From contig JAKSLC010000006.1 of the NCBI GenBank assembly GCA_024401415.1, forward strand, positions 1 through 45,657: a stretch of 45,657 bases of DNA, read 5' to 3'. Below, piece by piece: positions 25,345 to 33,304 of the stretch; within the stretch, counting starts at the first letter, position 1; every line of letters begins with the position of its first letter. Under the pieces are notes generated by a model. It ran no database searches and was not told where the DNA came from. It saw only the letters and a list, made by a program, of their open reading frames with translations. The stretch is from Bacteroidales bacterium (lineage in GTDB: Bacteria > Bacteroidota > Bacteroidia > Bacteroidales > Marinilabiliaceae). Made by a program: the position numbers and the translations under genes.

Positions 25345-25375
25345 TTTGCGAGTGCGGAGAAAAAAGTTACCTTTG
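25345..25375 (+). promoter_or_regulatory. Promoter of tRNA-Cys
   Basis: TTTG (25345-25348), exactly 19 bases, TACCTTTG (25368-25375): a consensus Bacteroidota housekeeping promoter. Confidence 0.85.
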
Positions 25376-25392
25376 CACTCGCAAAACCAAAG

Positions 25393-25464
25393 GGTCGGTT
25401 GGATGAGTGGCTTAGTCTACGGTCTGCAAAACCGTCTACAGCAGTTCGAATCTGCTACCGACCT
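25393..25464 (+). tRNA. tRNA-Cys (anticodon GCA)
   Basis: The acceptor arms GGTCGGT / ACCGACC pair perfectly, with the Cys-specific discriminator U at 25464. The anticodon stem is ACGGT / ACCGT with loop CTGCAAA (anticodon GCA at 25426-25428). The T-arm is AGCAG-TTCGAAT-CTGCT. CCA is not encoded. It reads UGC and UGU, not UGA, so it would not by itself decode the TGA in tadA. Confidence 0.97.
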
Positions 25465-25470
25465 CGAAGA

Positions 25471-25509
25471 AAAGCGATAGAGTAAGACTCTGTCGCTTTT
25501 TTTGTTTTT
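25471..25509 (+). terminator. Terminator of tRNA-Cys
   Basis: A 13-bp stem with one G-U pair (AAAGCGATAGAGT / ACTCTGTCGCTTT) and a T-rich tail. Confidence 0.9.
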
Positions 25510-25600
25510 GGTGGTAGATTACGATATGGAGATATACTGACACCTAATTTTGAGGAGATTTGTGGTTTTCATATATAAGCGCAAGACACGAACGTAAAAA

Positions 25601-25627
25601 AGGCGAGAGACTGCAAATCTCTCGCCT
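25601..25627 (-). terminator. Terminator of the sigma-factor operon
   Basis: Ten-bp perfect arms AGGCGAGAGA / TCTCTCGCCT, loop CTGCAAA; on the minus strand a T-run follows. Confidence 0.85.
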
Positions 25628-25649
25628 TATACTATACTGGTTGTGCAGG

Positions 25650-26228
25650 CTATTTTTCCTGTTTCAGTTCGATATCAGGGTTAGCCCGGATAAGATCACA
25701 GATGAAGTCGTTAAGATTATTAGGATTTAGATAGAGATCGTCATACTTATTATAGCGGATATGGATAGAGAAACCATGCATAGGAGAGAAATAGCTATGT
25801 TTTCCAAGTCTCTCTACATACAGAATAGACGATACAGGAATAGACTTTCTGACACGCTGAGGGAATCTGAAACAACGCTGCAGTTCGCCATTGACAATCT
25901 GCCAATACGAGAAGCCGGCATTGAGGGGGAAGCAGAACAGATACGCAAAAATCAGAGCCAAGAAACCGAAGAGCAAGATATATCGCCAAGTATTTAATGT
26001 TTCCGGCTCAAAGAAATACCTATATAAATATAAGCTCAAATTAAAAGCGACGCCGATTCCTAAAACGATATTAGTCCATGGCGTTCCTATTGTATACTTC
26101 TTAGCAACCTTTTCTATCTGATCGTCGGCGATAATTGTCTCATTATCCAACTGCTTTTTCAGAACCGACAACTGTTGTTTAAGCAACTGCAACTCTTCAA
26201 AATTATCCTTATTTTCCATAGTAATCAT
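25650..26228 (-). CDS. Two-helix membrane protein coupled to an ECF sigma factor
   Basis: This 192-aa protein starts with an ATG that overlaps the sigma-factor stop (ATGA), indicating coupled translation; an ATG three codons later is also possible. Residues ~8-45 form a heptad-rich, probably coiled-coil segment ('LQLLKQQLSVLKKQL'). Two membrane helices follow (~53-72 and ~82-102). The C-terminal ~85 residues resemble a bacterial PH-like domain ('VSSILYVERLGKHSYFS', 'GFSIHIRYNKYDDLYLNP'). It is not a FecR or zinc-finger anti-sigma by sequence. By position it may sense or sequester the sigma factor, which is inference only. Confidence 0.75.
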   Translation of the reverse strand: MITMENKDNFEELQLLKQQLSVLKKQLDNETIIADDQIEKVAKKYTIGTPWTNIVLGIGVAFNLSLYLYRYFFEPETLNTWRYILLFGFLALIFAYLFCFPLNAGFSYWQIVNGELQRCFRFPQRVRKSIPVSSILYVERLGKHSYFSPMHGFSIHIRYNKYDDLYLNPNNLNDFICDLIRANPDIELKQEK

Positions 26229-26716
26229 TCTGCATTAGGGTTAGACATCTGGCGCAACTGCTCCTTGATACGGAACAAACGCACTGAAACATTCTTTGCT
26301 GAGATACCGACAATTTCGCCGATCTCCTCATAACTTAAGTCCTCCATCCACAAGAGGGCTATGACACGGTCGAACGGGCGAAGCCTATGTATGCGATCGT
26401 GCAGCATCTGGATCTGCCTAGAATCCTCCTCATCGACAGTCAAGAAATTGCTGACCTCGAGTTGGATCTTATCTTTATTTTTCCGTTCCTTACGACAGTA
26501 AGAGATACAAGTATTAGAACAGATACGCCATACCCAAGTCTTCTCGCTACTATCTCCGCGGAAAGATCCGAAAGCACGCCACAACTGCACCAGAGCCTCC
26601 TGCATAAGATCCTGGGCTTCGTCCTGATCGGCAGCATTCATGAGGCAGACAGTATAGATAGTCTCCTTATGGCGATGGACTAGTTGTTTGAACTCCTTTT
26701 CCTTGCTTGATTCCAT
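26225..26716 (-). CDS. ECF-type RNA polymerase sigma factor
   Basis: This 163-aa protein has region 2 ('YTVCLMNAADQDEAQDLMQEALVQLWRAF', '-SSEKTWVWRICSNTCISYCRK-') and region 4 ('LSYEEIGEIVGISAKNVSVRLFRIKEQL', helix-turn-helix), and no sigma region 1.1 or 3, so it is extracytoplasmic-function type. It overlaps the downstream membrane protein. No receptor/SusCD genes follow, so it is not a typical nutrient-uptake ECF/FecR module. No clear promoter was found in the ~100 bases upstream. Confidence 0.93.
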   Translation of the reverse strand: MESSKEKEFKQLVHRHKETIYTVCLMNAADQDEAQDLMQEALVQLWRAFGSFRGDSSEKTWVWRICSNTCISYCRKERKNKDKIQLEVSNFLTVDEEDSRQIQMLHDRIHRLRPFDRVIALLWMEDLSYEEIGEIVGISAKNVSVRLFRIKEQLRQMSNPNAE

Positions 26717-26871
26717 TTGTTATTCGATCAAATGTTTCTGTTTTACCTATTAGTCGCAAGAGGCAGACGAAAAACTACAAGATTCAGCGACTTTGTTTCA
26801 GAAAAATTACATACCCGTAAAAATACGGCATGATGGTAAGGATGCGAATGCTGTGTTTTGTATAAAATGAC

Positions 26872-26893
26872 GGCGCAGACCGAAGTCCGCGCC
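26872..26893 (-). terminator. Terminator of the GT90 gene
   Basis: Stem GGCGCAGAC / GTCCGCGCC with one A-C mismatch and loop CGAA, 26 bases after the stop. Minus-strand T-run is short (CATTTTAT). Confidence 0.65.
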
Positions 26894-26918
26894 ATATTAG
26901 AGAATCTAAAATTCGGAT

Positions 26919-27893
26919 TTATTGAGCAGTCTTCTCGAAATACTTTTTCAAGACCAGAAGAGATATGACATCTTCCCGCTCCTTATTTTTGAATTGAGCA
27001 ATATACTCATGATTATGTTCGATAATAGCCCTTGCTTCATCGGGGTGGTCGATGTAATACTGCAGACGTTCTTCCAAATCGCTATAATCCTTTGCGATTC
27101 TGATATAGTTATAATCAGGTTTCAGACGACCCTCCATAAACCAAGTCTCATAGACCAACTCTGGCGTGACAGGTATAGAATTAGAAGACATGATCCACTT
27201 TAGATTTGTAGCGACATCATAACCCTCCAGGCTGAGAATGAACTTATATTTAAGATGTTCGGCGATAGTAATCTTAGGCTTAATCCAATCCTTACAATAA
27301 TCCCTGTTCTTATTGACCTGACCCAACTCGCAAAGAGGATTGCCGAAATACTTTCGCATGAAATTAACGCGATGCTCCTGAGAAACACCCATATAGCCGA
27401 TCATTCTATTCTCCTTGTTCTCATAAGGGATACGATCATTAAGGAATACAAAGTGGCGTACCTTATCAAGATTAAGCAATACGCTATTAGCGTTATCGCC
27501 AGCAATCGGACGACTTTTGGTTATAGACGGGAAATCTGGCACATGAGTGATATCGCCATATAGCGTCAAGATCTTCTTATCGTCGGGGAAGAATCTAGTA
27601 TACTCATAAGTATCGAAGAAATAAGTACTTCTAGCCTGCTTAGCCTTCAACTTGCTAGTCTTTTTAAAATGGGCCAATTCGATGGCATTATCAGACAGAG
27701 GAGTTTCGTTAAGAAGTTTGCAATAGTAATTTACTCTATCATTGATATACTCTACCTCATCAGGATGCTTCTTGAGATAACTATCTATTTTAGACTCGAG
27801 ACGAGATTGACAAAAACACTTCGGCATGAAGTAACGATAATAGCCCTTCATATAAAACCACAAGTGCATATTCTTATTAAAATCTATTGCCAT
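26919..27893 (-). CDS. Glycosyltransferase family 90 (CAP10-like)
   Basis: The ATG at 27893 gives 324 residues; a GTG two codons earlier is less likely. 'SRPIAGDNANSVLLNLDKVRHF', 'YMGVSQEHRVNFMRKYF' and especially 'HLKYKFILSLEGYDVATNLKWIMSSNS' are the hallmarks of the GT90/CAP10 fold, which in Gram-negative bacteria adds sugars (often xylose or related) to lipopolysaccharide core or O-antigen. No membrane helix is predicted. It stands alone with its own promoter, away from other LPS genes except lpxA/lpxC at the window end. Confidence 0.9.
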   Translation of the reverse strand: MAIDFNKNMHLWFYMKGYYRYFMPKCFCQSRLESKIDSYLKKHPDEVEYINDRVNYYCKLLNETPLSDNAIELAHFKKTSKLKAKQARSTYFFDTYEYTRFFPDDKKILTLYGDITHVPDFPSITKSRPIAGDNANSVLLNLDKVRHFVFLNDRIPYENKENRMIGYMGVSQEHRVNFMRKYFGNPLCELGQVNKNRDYCKDWIKPKITIAEHLKYKFILSLEGYDVATNLKWIMSSNSIPVTPELVYETWFMEGRLKPDYNYIRIAKDYSDLEERLQYYIDHPDEARAIIEHNHEYIAQFKNKEREDVISLLVLKKYFEKTAQ

Positions 27894-27913
27894 AAGCACG
27901 ATATTAGACGGAG

Positions 27914-27921
27914 CAAAGATA
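27914..27921 (-). promoter_or_regulatory. -7 element (TATCTTTG) of the GT90 gene
   Basis: Exact TAnnTTTG match on the minus strand, 20 bases before the ATG at 27893. Confidence 0.65.
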
Positions 27922-28026
27922 CTATTATTTTACATTGAGGAAAAGAATATAGCGGCATCGGACAAAGAGCAAGTCATACTGGAGGGGAGATTGCGGTTGG
28001 GGAATTGTGTGTGTTTAGGGATAGTA

Positions 28027-28046
28027 AGAAGGAGCATGCTCCTTCT
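28027..28046. repeat. Perfect 20-bp palindrome
   Basis: AGAAGGAGCATGCTCCTTCT reads the same on both strands. It lies in the 310-base gap between the divergent GT90 and manC genes, upstream of an 11-bp-periodic repeat. No gene is visible in this gap. Confidence 0.9.
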
Positions 28047-28061
28047 GTACGGCGTGGCTAG

Positions 28062-28109
28062 GCTCGGGCTACACTCGGTGTGTACTCGGGGAGCACTCGG
28101 GTTGCTCGC
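28062..28109. repeat. Four imperfect units with 11-bp period (RCTCGG core)
   Basis: The hexamer GCTCGG/ACTCGG begins at 28062, 28073, 28084 and 28095, exactly 11 bases apart, followed by a degenerate GCTCGC at 28104. The last units can fold (GAGCA-CTCGGGT-TGCTC) and run into GCAGTTTTTT, so the end resembles a terminator on the plus strand. The tract is clearly GC-richer than its surroundings. Confidence 0.8.
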
Positions 28110-28166
28110 AGTTTTTTACAAAACAGAGAGAAGGACATACGGGATACTCATAAAAGGATATATTCG

Positions 28167-28174
28167 TATATTTG
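28167..28174 (+). promoter_or_regulatory. -7 element (TATATTTG) of manC
   Basis: Exact TAnnTTTG match, 29 bases before the ATG at 28204. Confidence 0.6.
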
Positions 28175-28203
28175 CACCCGTAAACAAGCTTACCACATTT
28201 TAT

Positions 28204-29289
28204 ATGAATCATTTAGTGATTATGGCAGGCGGCGTAGGAAGTCGCTTTTGGCCAATGAGCAGACCAGAGAACCCTAAACAATTTATAGACGTGTTAGGAG
28301 TTGGTCGGACCTTGATACAGCTAACAGTAGACAGATTTGGCAAAGAATTTGCGCCTGAAAACATATGGGTAGTGACATCTGCTAAATATGCGGAGAAGGT
28401 ACATACCCAGCTACCAGAGATACCAGAAGAGAACATACTACTTGAGCCATGCATGCGCAATACAGCACCATGTATAGCATACGTGACATGGAAGATAAAG
28501 CAAGTGGACCCAGATGCGACATTAGTAATATCTCCAGCAGACCATTTTGTGGTAAACACAGAAGAGTTCAGAAGAGTTATTCGTGAGGGAGTAAAATTTG
28601 TAAAAGGCACTAGCAACATATTGACCCTTGGCATGTTCCCTACCCGACCTGACACAGGCTACGGCTACATACAATCTGGAGATGGGGTAAGAGGCTCAGA
28701 AGTTTGTCAAGTAAGAGCATTCAAAGAGAAGCCACAACTAAACGTTGCGAAACAATACCTGAACGAAGGAGGCTACTACTGGAACGCAGGACTCTTCATC
28801 TGGGATGCCCAAACAGCAGAGCAAGCGCTCAGAGTATTTGAGCCAGAGATATCATTGCTATTCGACAAGATGTCGGAATCATTTGGTCAGCCAAACGAGC
28901 GAGACGTTATAAACGAGCTCTTCCCACAATGTCGCAGCATTTCCATTGACTACGCAGTAATGGAGCGCATGAGTGGCAAGACAATGACAATGAACGGCAA
29001 GAGTGCCGGAGTATACGTTATGCCATCAGACTTCGGATGGTCGGACCTTGGCACATGGGGCTCTCTCTACATGCAACTAGACAGAGACTCTCAAGGCAAT
29101 GCGGTAGTTGGCAAAGAGAACGTACGACTCATAGAGAGCAACGACTGCATAGTACGCACATCCTCGAACGTGAAGATGGTACTTCAAGGATTGGACGGCT
29201 ACATTGTAGCTGAGGACAACAATACATTCCTAGTCTGCAAGAAAGAAGAAGAGCAACGCATCAAGCAATTCAGCGAGAGCTTCAAATAA
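28204..29289 (+). CDS. manC: Mannose-1-phosphate guanylyltransferase
   Basis: This 361-aa protein starts at the ATG after the promoter; the long upstream open frame is chance. Nucleotidyltransferase signature 'GGVGSRFWPMSRPENPKQF' at the N-terminus, 'NTAPCIAY', 'ISPADHFV', 'FKEKP' and 'SIDYAVMERM' are all present. It makes GDP-mannose from mannose-1-phosphate and GTP, feeding fucose/mannose glycan synthesis. The C-terminal isomerase domain of bifunctional ManC/AlgA proteins is absent. It is followed after 6 bases by a methyltransferase gene, so the pair is an operon. Confidence 0.95.
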   Translation: MNHLVIMAGGVGSRFWPMSRPENPKQFIDVLGVGRTLIQLTVDRFGKEFAPENIWVVTSAKYAEKVHTQLPEIPEENILLEPCMRNTAPCIAYVTWKIKQVDPDATLVISPADHFVVNTEEFRRVIREGVKFVKGTSNILTLGMFPTRPDTGYGYIQSGDGVRGSEVCQVRAFKEKPQLNVAKQYLNEGGYYWNAGLFIWDAQTAEQALRVFEPEISLLFDKMSESFGQPNERDVINELFPQCRSISIDYAVMERMSGKTMTMNGKSAGVYVMPSDFGWSDLGTWGSLYMQLDRDSQGNAVVGKENVRLIESNDCIVRTSSNVKMVLQGLDGYIVAEDNNTFLVCKKEEEQRIKQFSESFK

Positions 29290-29295
29290 GAGAAG

Positions 29296-29940
29296 ATGAT
29301 AACGCCCGAGTTAGAAGAATACATAGAACAGCATATAGACAAAGAACCTGAAGTGCTACATGAACTAAACAGGCAGTCGCACATCAGGTTTCTGCTTGGG
29401 CGTATGGCCAGTGGTCACTGGCAGGGGCGTCTGCTCAAGATGTTTGTGAGGATGATTAACCCTAAGAAGATATTAGAGTTAGGCACCTTTACAGGCTATT
29501 CTGCGCTTGCCATGGCAGAGGGATTACTAGATGAAGAAGCTTACGTAGACACCATAGAGATAGACGACGAGCTAGAACCCACGATACGAGAATTTCTGGA
29601 GAAATCGCCCTACGGAGCCAAAGTTCGTCTACACATAGGCAAATGTGAAGAGGTCATAGAGCAATTAGGAGGGCCTTGGGATTTAGTATTTATGGATGCC
29701 AACAAGCGGAACTACCCTGAGTACTACAAGATGTGCATGGAGCACATACCAGTAGGAGGCTACATAATAGCAGACAACATACTCTGGGACGGGAAAGTAA
29801 TAGGGCCGCTACCGAAAGCAGATGCTGCACAGACACAAGCCATTAGGGACTTCAACGATATCGTAGCCAACGATCCGCACGCTGAAAAAGTGATATTACC
29901 CCTACGAGACGGACTGACCATAATACGGAAAATTTCTTAA
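29296..29940 (+). CDS. SAM-dependent O-methyltransferase (family 3)
   Basis: This 214-aa class I methyltransferase has motif I 'ILELGTFTGYSALAMAEGL', 'DTIEIDDEL' (SAM ribose acid), and the metal-binding pair 'MDANKRNYPEYY' and 'DNILWDG' seen in catechol/caffeoyl-CoA-type O-methyltransferases. Some bacterial relatives modify tRNA (TrmR) and others small catechols; which applies here is not decidable. Second gene after manC, probably by convenience rather than a shared pathway. Confidence 0.88.
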   Translation: MITPELEEYIEQHIDKEPEVLHELNRQSHIRFLLGRMASGHWQGRLLKMFVRMINPKKILELGTFTGYSALAMAEGLLDEEAYVDTIEIDDELEPTIREFLEKSPYGAKVRLHIGKCEEVIEQLGGPWDLVFMDANKRNYPEYYKMCMEHIPVGGYIIADNILWDGKVIGPLPKADAAQTQAIRDFNDIVANDPHAEKVILPLRDGLTIIRKIS

Positions 29941-29997
29941 CAGTGTTAAGCCGTTATAATTCAGCCGATAGTATTTTAGAACCCCTAGTAAATACGT

Positions 29998-30022
29998 GTT
30001 ATTAACAGTCATTGTTAATAAC
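29998..30022. promoter_or_regulatory. AT-rich dyad just upstream of the SPOR-gene promoter
   Basis: Nine-bp perfect arms GTTATTAAC / GTTAATAAC with a 7-base spacer, ending six bases before the -33 element. Candidate operator; alternatively the weak terminator of the manC operon. Confidence 0.45.
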
Positions 30023-30028
30023 TAATTA

Positions 30029-30059
30029 TTTGCAGAAATGTGGTAAAATACTACTTTTG
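30029..30059 (+). promoter_or_regulatory. Promoter of the HU-SPOR gene
   Basis: TTTG (30029-30032), 19 bases, TACTTTTG (30052-30059): full consensus. Leader about 20 bases. Confidence 0.8.
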
Positions 30060-30079
30060 CATCGTTGATAAAAAATGAG

Positions 30080-30988
30080 ATGAAGACTATAACAAGACAT
30101 ATATCGTCAATGCTTTATGACCATGAATGCGTGATTGTACCTGGGCTAGGTGCCTTTATCACCAATTCTGTGGATGCTACAATTGACGTAAACAGAGGTC
30201 TTCTTCTTCCTCCACGTAAAGAGGTGGTATTCAACATTCAACTGACTCATAATGATGGGTTATTAACAAATTGCATTGCACAATCTGAGAAGATTACGTA
30301 TTCTGAGGCTGCAATGCGGATAAAAGGTTTTGTTGACACCTTAAAATCAGATTTACAAAGTGGAGAGATAGTTACATTGCCACACCTTGGTAAGATGGCG
30401 CTATTGAAAAATGATGCCATAGCGTTTACCTCGGACAGCAAGATGAACTACCTATCTGAGAGTTATGGGTTAGGATCGATCAGTGCGCCAGTACTACCAA
30501 TAAAGACATCATACTCGATACGAATTGGGGCACATCCTCAAGCCAGACGAGTAGCGGGATGGGCAGCGGCAGTAGCCCTATTGCTCTGTTTCGGTCCGAA
30601 ATTGAATGACATTTCCGTACCAGAGAGAAACAATACCAACTATGCATCTATGGCCTCGGTCTTTGAGGCAGCGATGGCACCTTCGACGACCATGACAGAA
30701 GAGAAAGAGCTCTACTACAATGTTGCGGAGGCCATAGCAGAGGAGCAGATAGAGGAGGTACGCTACCACATAATAATAGGCAGTTTCCCTACGCTGAAAG
30801 ATGCGAAGAGGCGTCGTGCTGAGTTGGAGAAAAAAGGCATAACAGACATAGAGCTGATTACCACACCAAACAGCAAACGAGTGAGACTAAGCGTTGCTTC
30901 ATTTGCTACGCAAGAAGAGGCGAAAGAGCAGAACCGCATCATCCGCAAGATACAAGGCATGGAGAAAGCTTGGGTCTTGAAGGAATGA
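30080..30988 (+). CDS. HU-CCDC81 and SPOR domain protein
   Basis: This 302-aa protein starts at the ATG after the promoter. Residues ~1-125 are the paired CCDC81-type prokaryotic HU-like domains found in Bacteroidota ('SSMLYDHECVIVPGLGAFITN', 'LTHNDGLLTNCIAQ'). A membrane helix is near residues 157-170 ('GWAAAVALLLCFG'). The C-terminal ~75 residues are a SPOR domain ('YHIIIGSFPTLKDAKRRRAELE', 'RLSVASFATQEEAKEQ') that binds denuded peptidoglycan. The layout suggests a DNA- or protein-binding cytoplasmic head linked across the membrane to the septal wall, so a division or chromosome-positioning role is plausible but unproven. Confidence 0.9.
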   Translation: MKTITRHISSMLYDHECVIVPGLGAFITNSVDATIDVNRGLLLPPRKEVVFNIQLTHNDGLLTNCIAQSEKITYSEAAMRIKGFVDTLKSDLQSGEIVTLPHLGKMALLKNDAIAFTSDSKMNYLSESYGLGSISAPVLPIKTSYSIRIGAHPQARRVAGWAAAVALLLCFGPKLNDISVPERNNTNYASMASVFEAAMAPSTTMTEEKELYYNVAEAIAEEQIEEVRYHIIIGSFPTLKDAKRRRAELEKKGITDIELITTPNSKRVRLSVASFATQEEAKEQNRIIRKIQGMEKAWVLKE

Positions 30989-31025
30989 GAGCCATATAAT
31001 CTGCTACCACTAAAATCTATAACAA

Positions 31026-31730
31026 ATGAAAAACGACACCCCGAGTTACTACACGATTCACGATCTACCGGAGGACGAGAGGCCACGAGAAAGATTGCTC
31101 ACCCAAGGTCCCGAAACACTTTCAAACAAAGAAATACTTGCCATAATGATTGGCAGTGGAGTTCCAGGGCACAGCGCTCTTGATTTAGCGAAAGAGCTTC
31201 TTGACAAACATGACAATAACCTTTCTCTTCTTGGACGTGTAGGAGCAGACGAGATAATGTCTATCAAAGGCTTAGGCAAAGCCAGAGCTGCCCATATTAT
31301 AGCCACGCTAGAATTTGGACGCAGGAAAGCCAAAGCAGATGCAGAGCATGAGATTCGCACATTTCGTTCGGCCAATGATGTTTTTCGTGTAATGCAGCCA
31401 ATAATGGTAGATTTACCAGAAGAACACTTCCGCGTCTTGATGCTGGATACAGCCTGTCAGCTTATACGCATAGAAGAGATAAGCATAGGAGGTATAGATG
31501 CAACGATAGTAGACCTACGAACATTATTTCGCAAGCTGATACTTGGAGGGGCAGCCAGATTTATAGCGGTACACAACCATCCTTCGGGGAACAGTTCGCC
31601 GAGCAGGCCAGACAAAGAGTTGACCATGAGAATACAAGAGGCGGCGAAGACACTCAGCATACGATTTGATGACCATATAATCATTGGGAAGAATTCGTAC
31701 TTCAGCTTCAACGAAGAAGGCCTGATATAA
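31026..31730 (+). CDS. radC: RadC/JAB-domain protein
   Basis: This 234-aa protein has an N-terminal helix-hairpin-helix region ('IMSIKGLGKARAAHI') and a C-terminal JAB1/MPN-type metalloprotease-like domain with 'HNHPSGNSSPSRPDKEL' (HxHP...SxxD). Despite the name, a repair role is not established; the JAB fold suggests an isopeptidase or nuclease-associated function. It follows the SPOR gene by 37 bases and precedes a transporter by 18, so it may be in one transcript. Confidence 0.95.
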   Translation: MKNDTPSYYTIHDLPEDERPRERLLTQGPETLSNKEILAIMIGSGVPGHSALDLAKELLDKHDNNLSLLGRVGADEIMSIKGLGKARAAHIIATLEFGRRKAKADAEHEIRTFRSANDVFRVMQPIMVDLPEEHFRVLMLDTACQLIRIEEISIGGIDATIVDLRTLFRKLILGGAARFIAVHNHPSGNSSPSRPDKELTMRIQEAAKTLSIRFDDHIIIGKNSYFSFNEEGLI

Positions 31731-31748
31731 AAACAGATAGAAAAAAAT

Positions 31749-32690
31749 ATGTCACACCTAGGAGAGTTACTATCACTTATCACTGCAATATTATGGACAG
31801 GATCGGCCATAATTGCCGAACGAGCCGTAAAACGAGTTGGCCCACTCAACGCCAATATCGTCAAAATGGCGTTGTCTTTGCTGCTAATTATCATTTGCCT
31901 GGCTATCTATACAGGAACCCCATTCCCGAAATATACAAATACTGCGACGTGGATGTGGCTTGGCCTATCAGCGATGGCTGGATATGTATTCGGAGACATG
32001 TGCCTGTTTTCATGCTACAATCTGATAGGCTCACGTTTCGGACAACTTTTCATGACGTTGGCACCGCTTTCGGCAGCCCTCTTTGGATGGGTATTGCTGG
32101 GTGAGAGCATGACCCCTATGGGTTATTTAGGCATGGCTCTGACAATTACAGGCATAGCTATCTCTGTTTTCAACAGACAGGAGGGCAACGACGGAAAGAA
32201 ACATACCCGTCTAAAGTTACCTCTCTCAGGAGTGCTTTGTGGTATCGGTGCAGGCATAGGCCAAGGCGTCGGACTAGTTCTAAGCAAGCAAGGCATTCTG
32301 GAATACGAATCTCTGATACCAGCTTCAGATACCGCTGCTGCACAATCACTTTCTATGTCTGCTACATTCATGCGAGCTGTGTGCGGCGTTATAGGCTTTA
32401 TTATCATCTTATTCATAAGGGGCGCGCATAAAGACTTTGCCACTAAGGTGTACCACCGCAAGGCACTTCTCTTGCTTACTGGGGCCACACTATTCGGACC
32501 GTTTATTGGAGTCTCCTTATCTCTTGAGGCTACGAGATATGCAAGTGTCGGCGTCACACAGACTATAATGTCAATATCCCCAGTAATGATACTTATACCT
32601 GCAGTACTAATCTTCAAGCAGAAAGTAACACTTATTGAGGTATTAGGTGCGCTTATTAGTGTAGCCGGAGTAGCGTTGTTTTTTGTGTAA
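31749..32690 (+). CDS. EamA/DMT-family transporter, 1
   Basis: This 313-aa protein has ten predicted membrane helices as two EamA repeats ('GELLSLITAILWTGSAIIAER' at the start; 'LLLLTGATLFGPFIGVSLSLEA' in the second half). The family exports or imports metabolites such as amino acids and nucleotide precursors; substrate unknown. Within the second repeat is a longer, less hydrophobic loop. It lies in the radC strand with an 18-base gap. It is not closely alike to the second EamA gene after frr. Confidence 0.88.
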   Translation: MSHLGELLSLITAILWTGSAIIAERAVKRVGPLNANIVKMALSLLLIIICLAIYTGTPFPKYTNTATWMWLGLSAMAGYVFGDMCLFSCYNLIGSRFGQLFMTLAPLSAALFGWVLLGESMTPMGYLGMALTITGIAISVFNRQEGNDGKKHTRLKLPLSGVLCGIGAGIGQGVGLVLSKQGILEYESLIPASDTAAAQSLSMSATFMRAVCGVIGFIIILFIRGAHKDFATKVYHRKALLLLTGATLFGPFIGVSLSLEATRYASVGVTQTIMSISPVMILIPAVLIFKQKVTLIEVLGALISVAGVALFFV

Positions 32691-32711
32691 TAAGAAAATA
32701 TATTACCTTTG
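32682..32711 (+). promoter_or_regulatory. Promoter of frr
   Basis: TTTG (32682-32685, inside the end of the upstream gene), 18 bases, TACCTTTG (32704-32711). Confidence 0.75.
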
Positions 32712-32738
32712 TGGCACTAAAATAGAAACAAAAAAGCT

Positions 32739-33302
32739 ATGCAAGAAGAGATAGAACTCATAATGGACGATGCCAAAGAGCAGATGCAGAAGGCTATCGA
32801 CCACCTAGATTACGAATTGGGAAAGATTCGTGCTGGCAAAGCCAACCCAAAGATGCTTGAGGATATCCGTGTTGAGTATTTCGGCACTGCTACTCCACTT
32901 TCACAGGTAGCAAACGTATCGGTACCAGACCCACGTACTATTGCTATCCGCCCATGGGAGAAGTCTATGATTCCAGCTATCGAGAAGGCAATTATGGCAG
33001 CAAACCTAGGTATGAACCCTGACAACAATGGTGAGATGATCCGCATCATGGTTCCACCATTGACAGAAGACCGCCGTCGTGACCTTTGCAAGCAGGCTAA
33101 GGGAACTTGCGAGGATACTCGTATCGTTGTAAGAAATGTACGCCGTGACGCCAATGAGGAGTTCAAGAAACTGAAAAAAGATGGCCTTTCTGAGGATATA
33201 GCAAAGGATTCAGAGGCAGAGGTTCAGAAGATTCATGACTCATTCATGAAGAAGATTGACGAACTCTACGTTGCTAAGGAGAAAGATATAATGACCGTAT
33301 AA
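32739..33302 (+). CDS. frr: Ribosome recycling factor
   Basis: This 187-aa protein is the standard length. 'LGKIRAGKANPKMLEDI', 'NVSVPDPRTIAIRPWEKSMI', 'LTEDRRRDLCKQAK', 'RNVRRDANEEFKK' and the final coiled-coil 'DELYVAKEKDIMTV' are typical. RRF splits post-termination ribosomes with EF-G. The next gene starts two bases after its stop. Confidence 0.98.
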   Translation: MQEEIELIMDDAKEQMQKAIDHLDYELGKIRAGKANPKMLEDIRVEYFGTATPLSQVANVSVPDPRTIAIRPWEKSMIPAIEKAIMAANLGMNPDNNGEMIRIMVPPLTEDRRRDLCKQAKGTCEDTRIVVRNVRRDANEEFKKLKKDGLSEDIAKDSEAEVQKIHDSFMKKIDELYVAKEKDIMTV

Positions 33303-33304
33303 AG

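Noticed and set aside
28062-28109. CRISPR array
   Set aside because: The period is 11 bp with no 25-35 bp repeat/spacer structure and no cas genes.
27991-28203. N-terminal extension of the manC frame
   Set aside because: It runs through the palindrome, the repeats and the promoter; nucleotidyltransferase homology begins at the ATG at 28204.
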